Made by a program: the position numbers and the translations under genes. From contig CAXTHM010000116.1 in the NCBI GenBank assembly GCA_964244115.1, positions 1 through 5,923 of the forward strand: a DNA stretch of 5,923 bases, read 5' to 3'. How positions within the stretch are numbered: position 1 is the stretch's first letter; every line of letters begins with the position of its first letter. Shown piece by piece: positions 5,685-5,923 of the stretch. The notes below the pieces were generated by a model. That model was given only the letters and a program-made list of their open reading frames with translations, was not told where the DNA came from and did not search any database. Source of the stretch: CADCWK01 sp964244115. Lineage in GTDB: Bacteria > Chloroflexota > Chloroflexia > Thermomicrobiales > UBA6265.

Positions 5685-5923
5685 ATGTCCCAGGCAATCG
5701 CCGACCGCTTCATGGCCGCCATCCGCGACGAGCGCGCCGGCACCTCCCGCCGGACCCTGCTCGGTACGTCCGCCCTCATCGGCGGTGGCGCCGCCCTCGC
5801 CCTGACCGCGTTCCCGGCCATCCGTGCCGCCGCGCAGGACGACGGCCTCACGGCTGACCCCTACTTCGAGGACGATGGCATTGCCATCCTCAACTACGCC
5901 CTCACCCTCGAGCACCTCGAGGC
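5685..5923 (+). CDS. Tat-exported ferritin-like (Ferritin_2 type) protein, 3' end cut off
   Basis: Only the first 79 complete codons are in the window. The ATG is preceded by GAGGAG with an 8-nt spacer. A twin-arginine signal is plain: SRRTLLG (R22, R23), a Gly/Ala-rich hydrophobic stretch at about 28-45, and an A-x-A-like site near 48-50 (AAAQDD). The mature part starts the typical segment GIAILNYALTLEHLEA, the first helix of ferritin-like four-helix bundles, where E76 and E79 (and possibly H77) are in the positions of metal ligands. Proteins of this group fold in the cytoplasm, pass through Tat and sit outside the membrane; proposed roles include metal binding or oxidative/desiccation stress, but few are characterised. 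It sits alone after a long structured leader. Confidence 0.85.
   Translation, partial: MSQAIADRFMAAIRDERAGTSRRTLLGTSALIGGGAALALTAFPAIRAAAQDDGLTADPYFEDDGIAILNYALTLEHLE

Noticed and set aside
5438..5851. 137-codon minus-strand frame across the ferritin-like gene start and its leader
   Set aside because: It begins antisense inside the Tat signal region and shows no ribosome site or family motif.

Overview
The window reads as a chromosomal segment of a GC-rich bacterium. Hand counts give 51 of 60 G+C at 1561-1620, against 32 of 60 at 3001-3060 and 26 of 60 at 4501-4560. The gene types fit a Chloroflexota (Thermomicrobia-like) or actinobacterial genome: a cyclic amidohydrolase, an AstE/AspA-type M14 deacylase, a DUF664/DinB-like protein and a Tat-exported ferritin-like protein. 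The phylum is inferred from gene style and composition, not proven.

Left block (1-2756, very GC-rich). The 3' two-thirds of an allantoinase/hydantoinase/dihydroorotase-like amidohydrolase is followed, after a 103-nt gap holding a very strong hairpin, by a GTG-started succinylglutamate desuccinylase/aspartoacylase-family gene on the same strand. Together they look like a small catabolic operon for cyclic or acylated nitrogen compounds. A DUF664/DinB-like gene converges on them from the minus strand.

Central block (about 2830-5220, clearly lower GC). Two genes are divergently transcribed from a 134-bp intergenic region: a secreted protein of unknown function (minus) and a 440-residue cytoplasmic protein (plus). 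The latter has an N-terminal coiled coil, an uncharacterised helical middle, a winged-helix-like segment, an Asn/Gly-rich beta-prone linker and a helical C-terminal module. Its architecture recalls accessory parts of anti-phage/abortive-infection or signalling proteins, but no known system can be named. The block ends beside the 3' end of a tRNA-Leu(UAA) gene, a classic integration site, so it is a candidate horizontally acquired islet. No integrase or duplicated att sequence is visible.

Right block (5222-5923). It holds tRNA-Leu(UAA) on the minus strand, then a 382-nt gene-free stretch containing a striking 9-bp inverted repeat with two nested hairpins and a structured leader. The window ends in the start of a Tat-exported ferritin-like protein.
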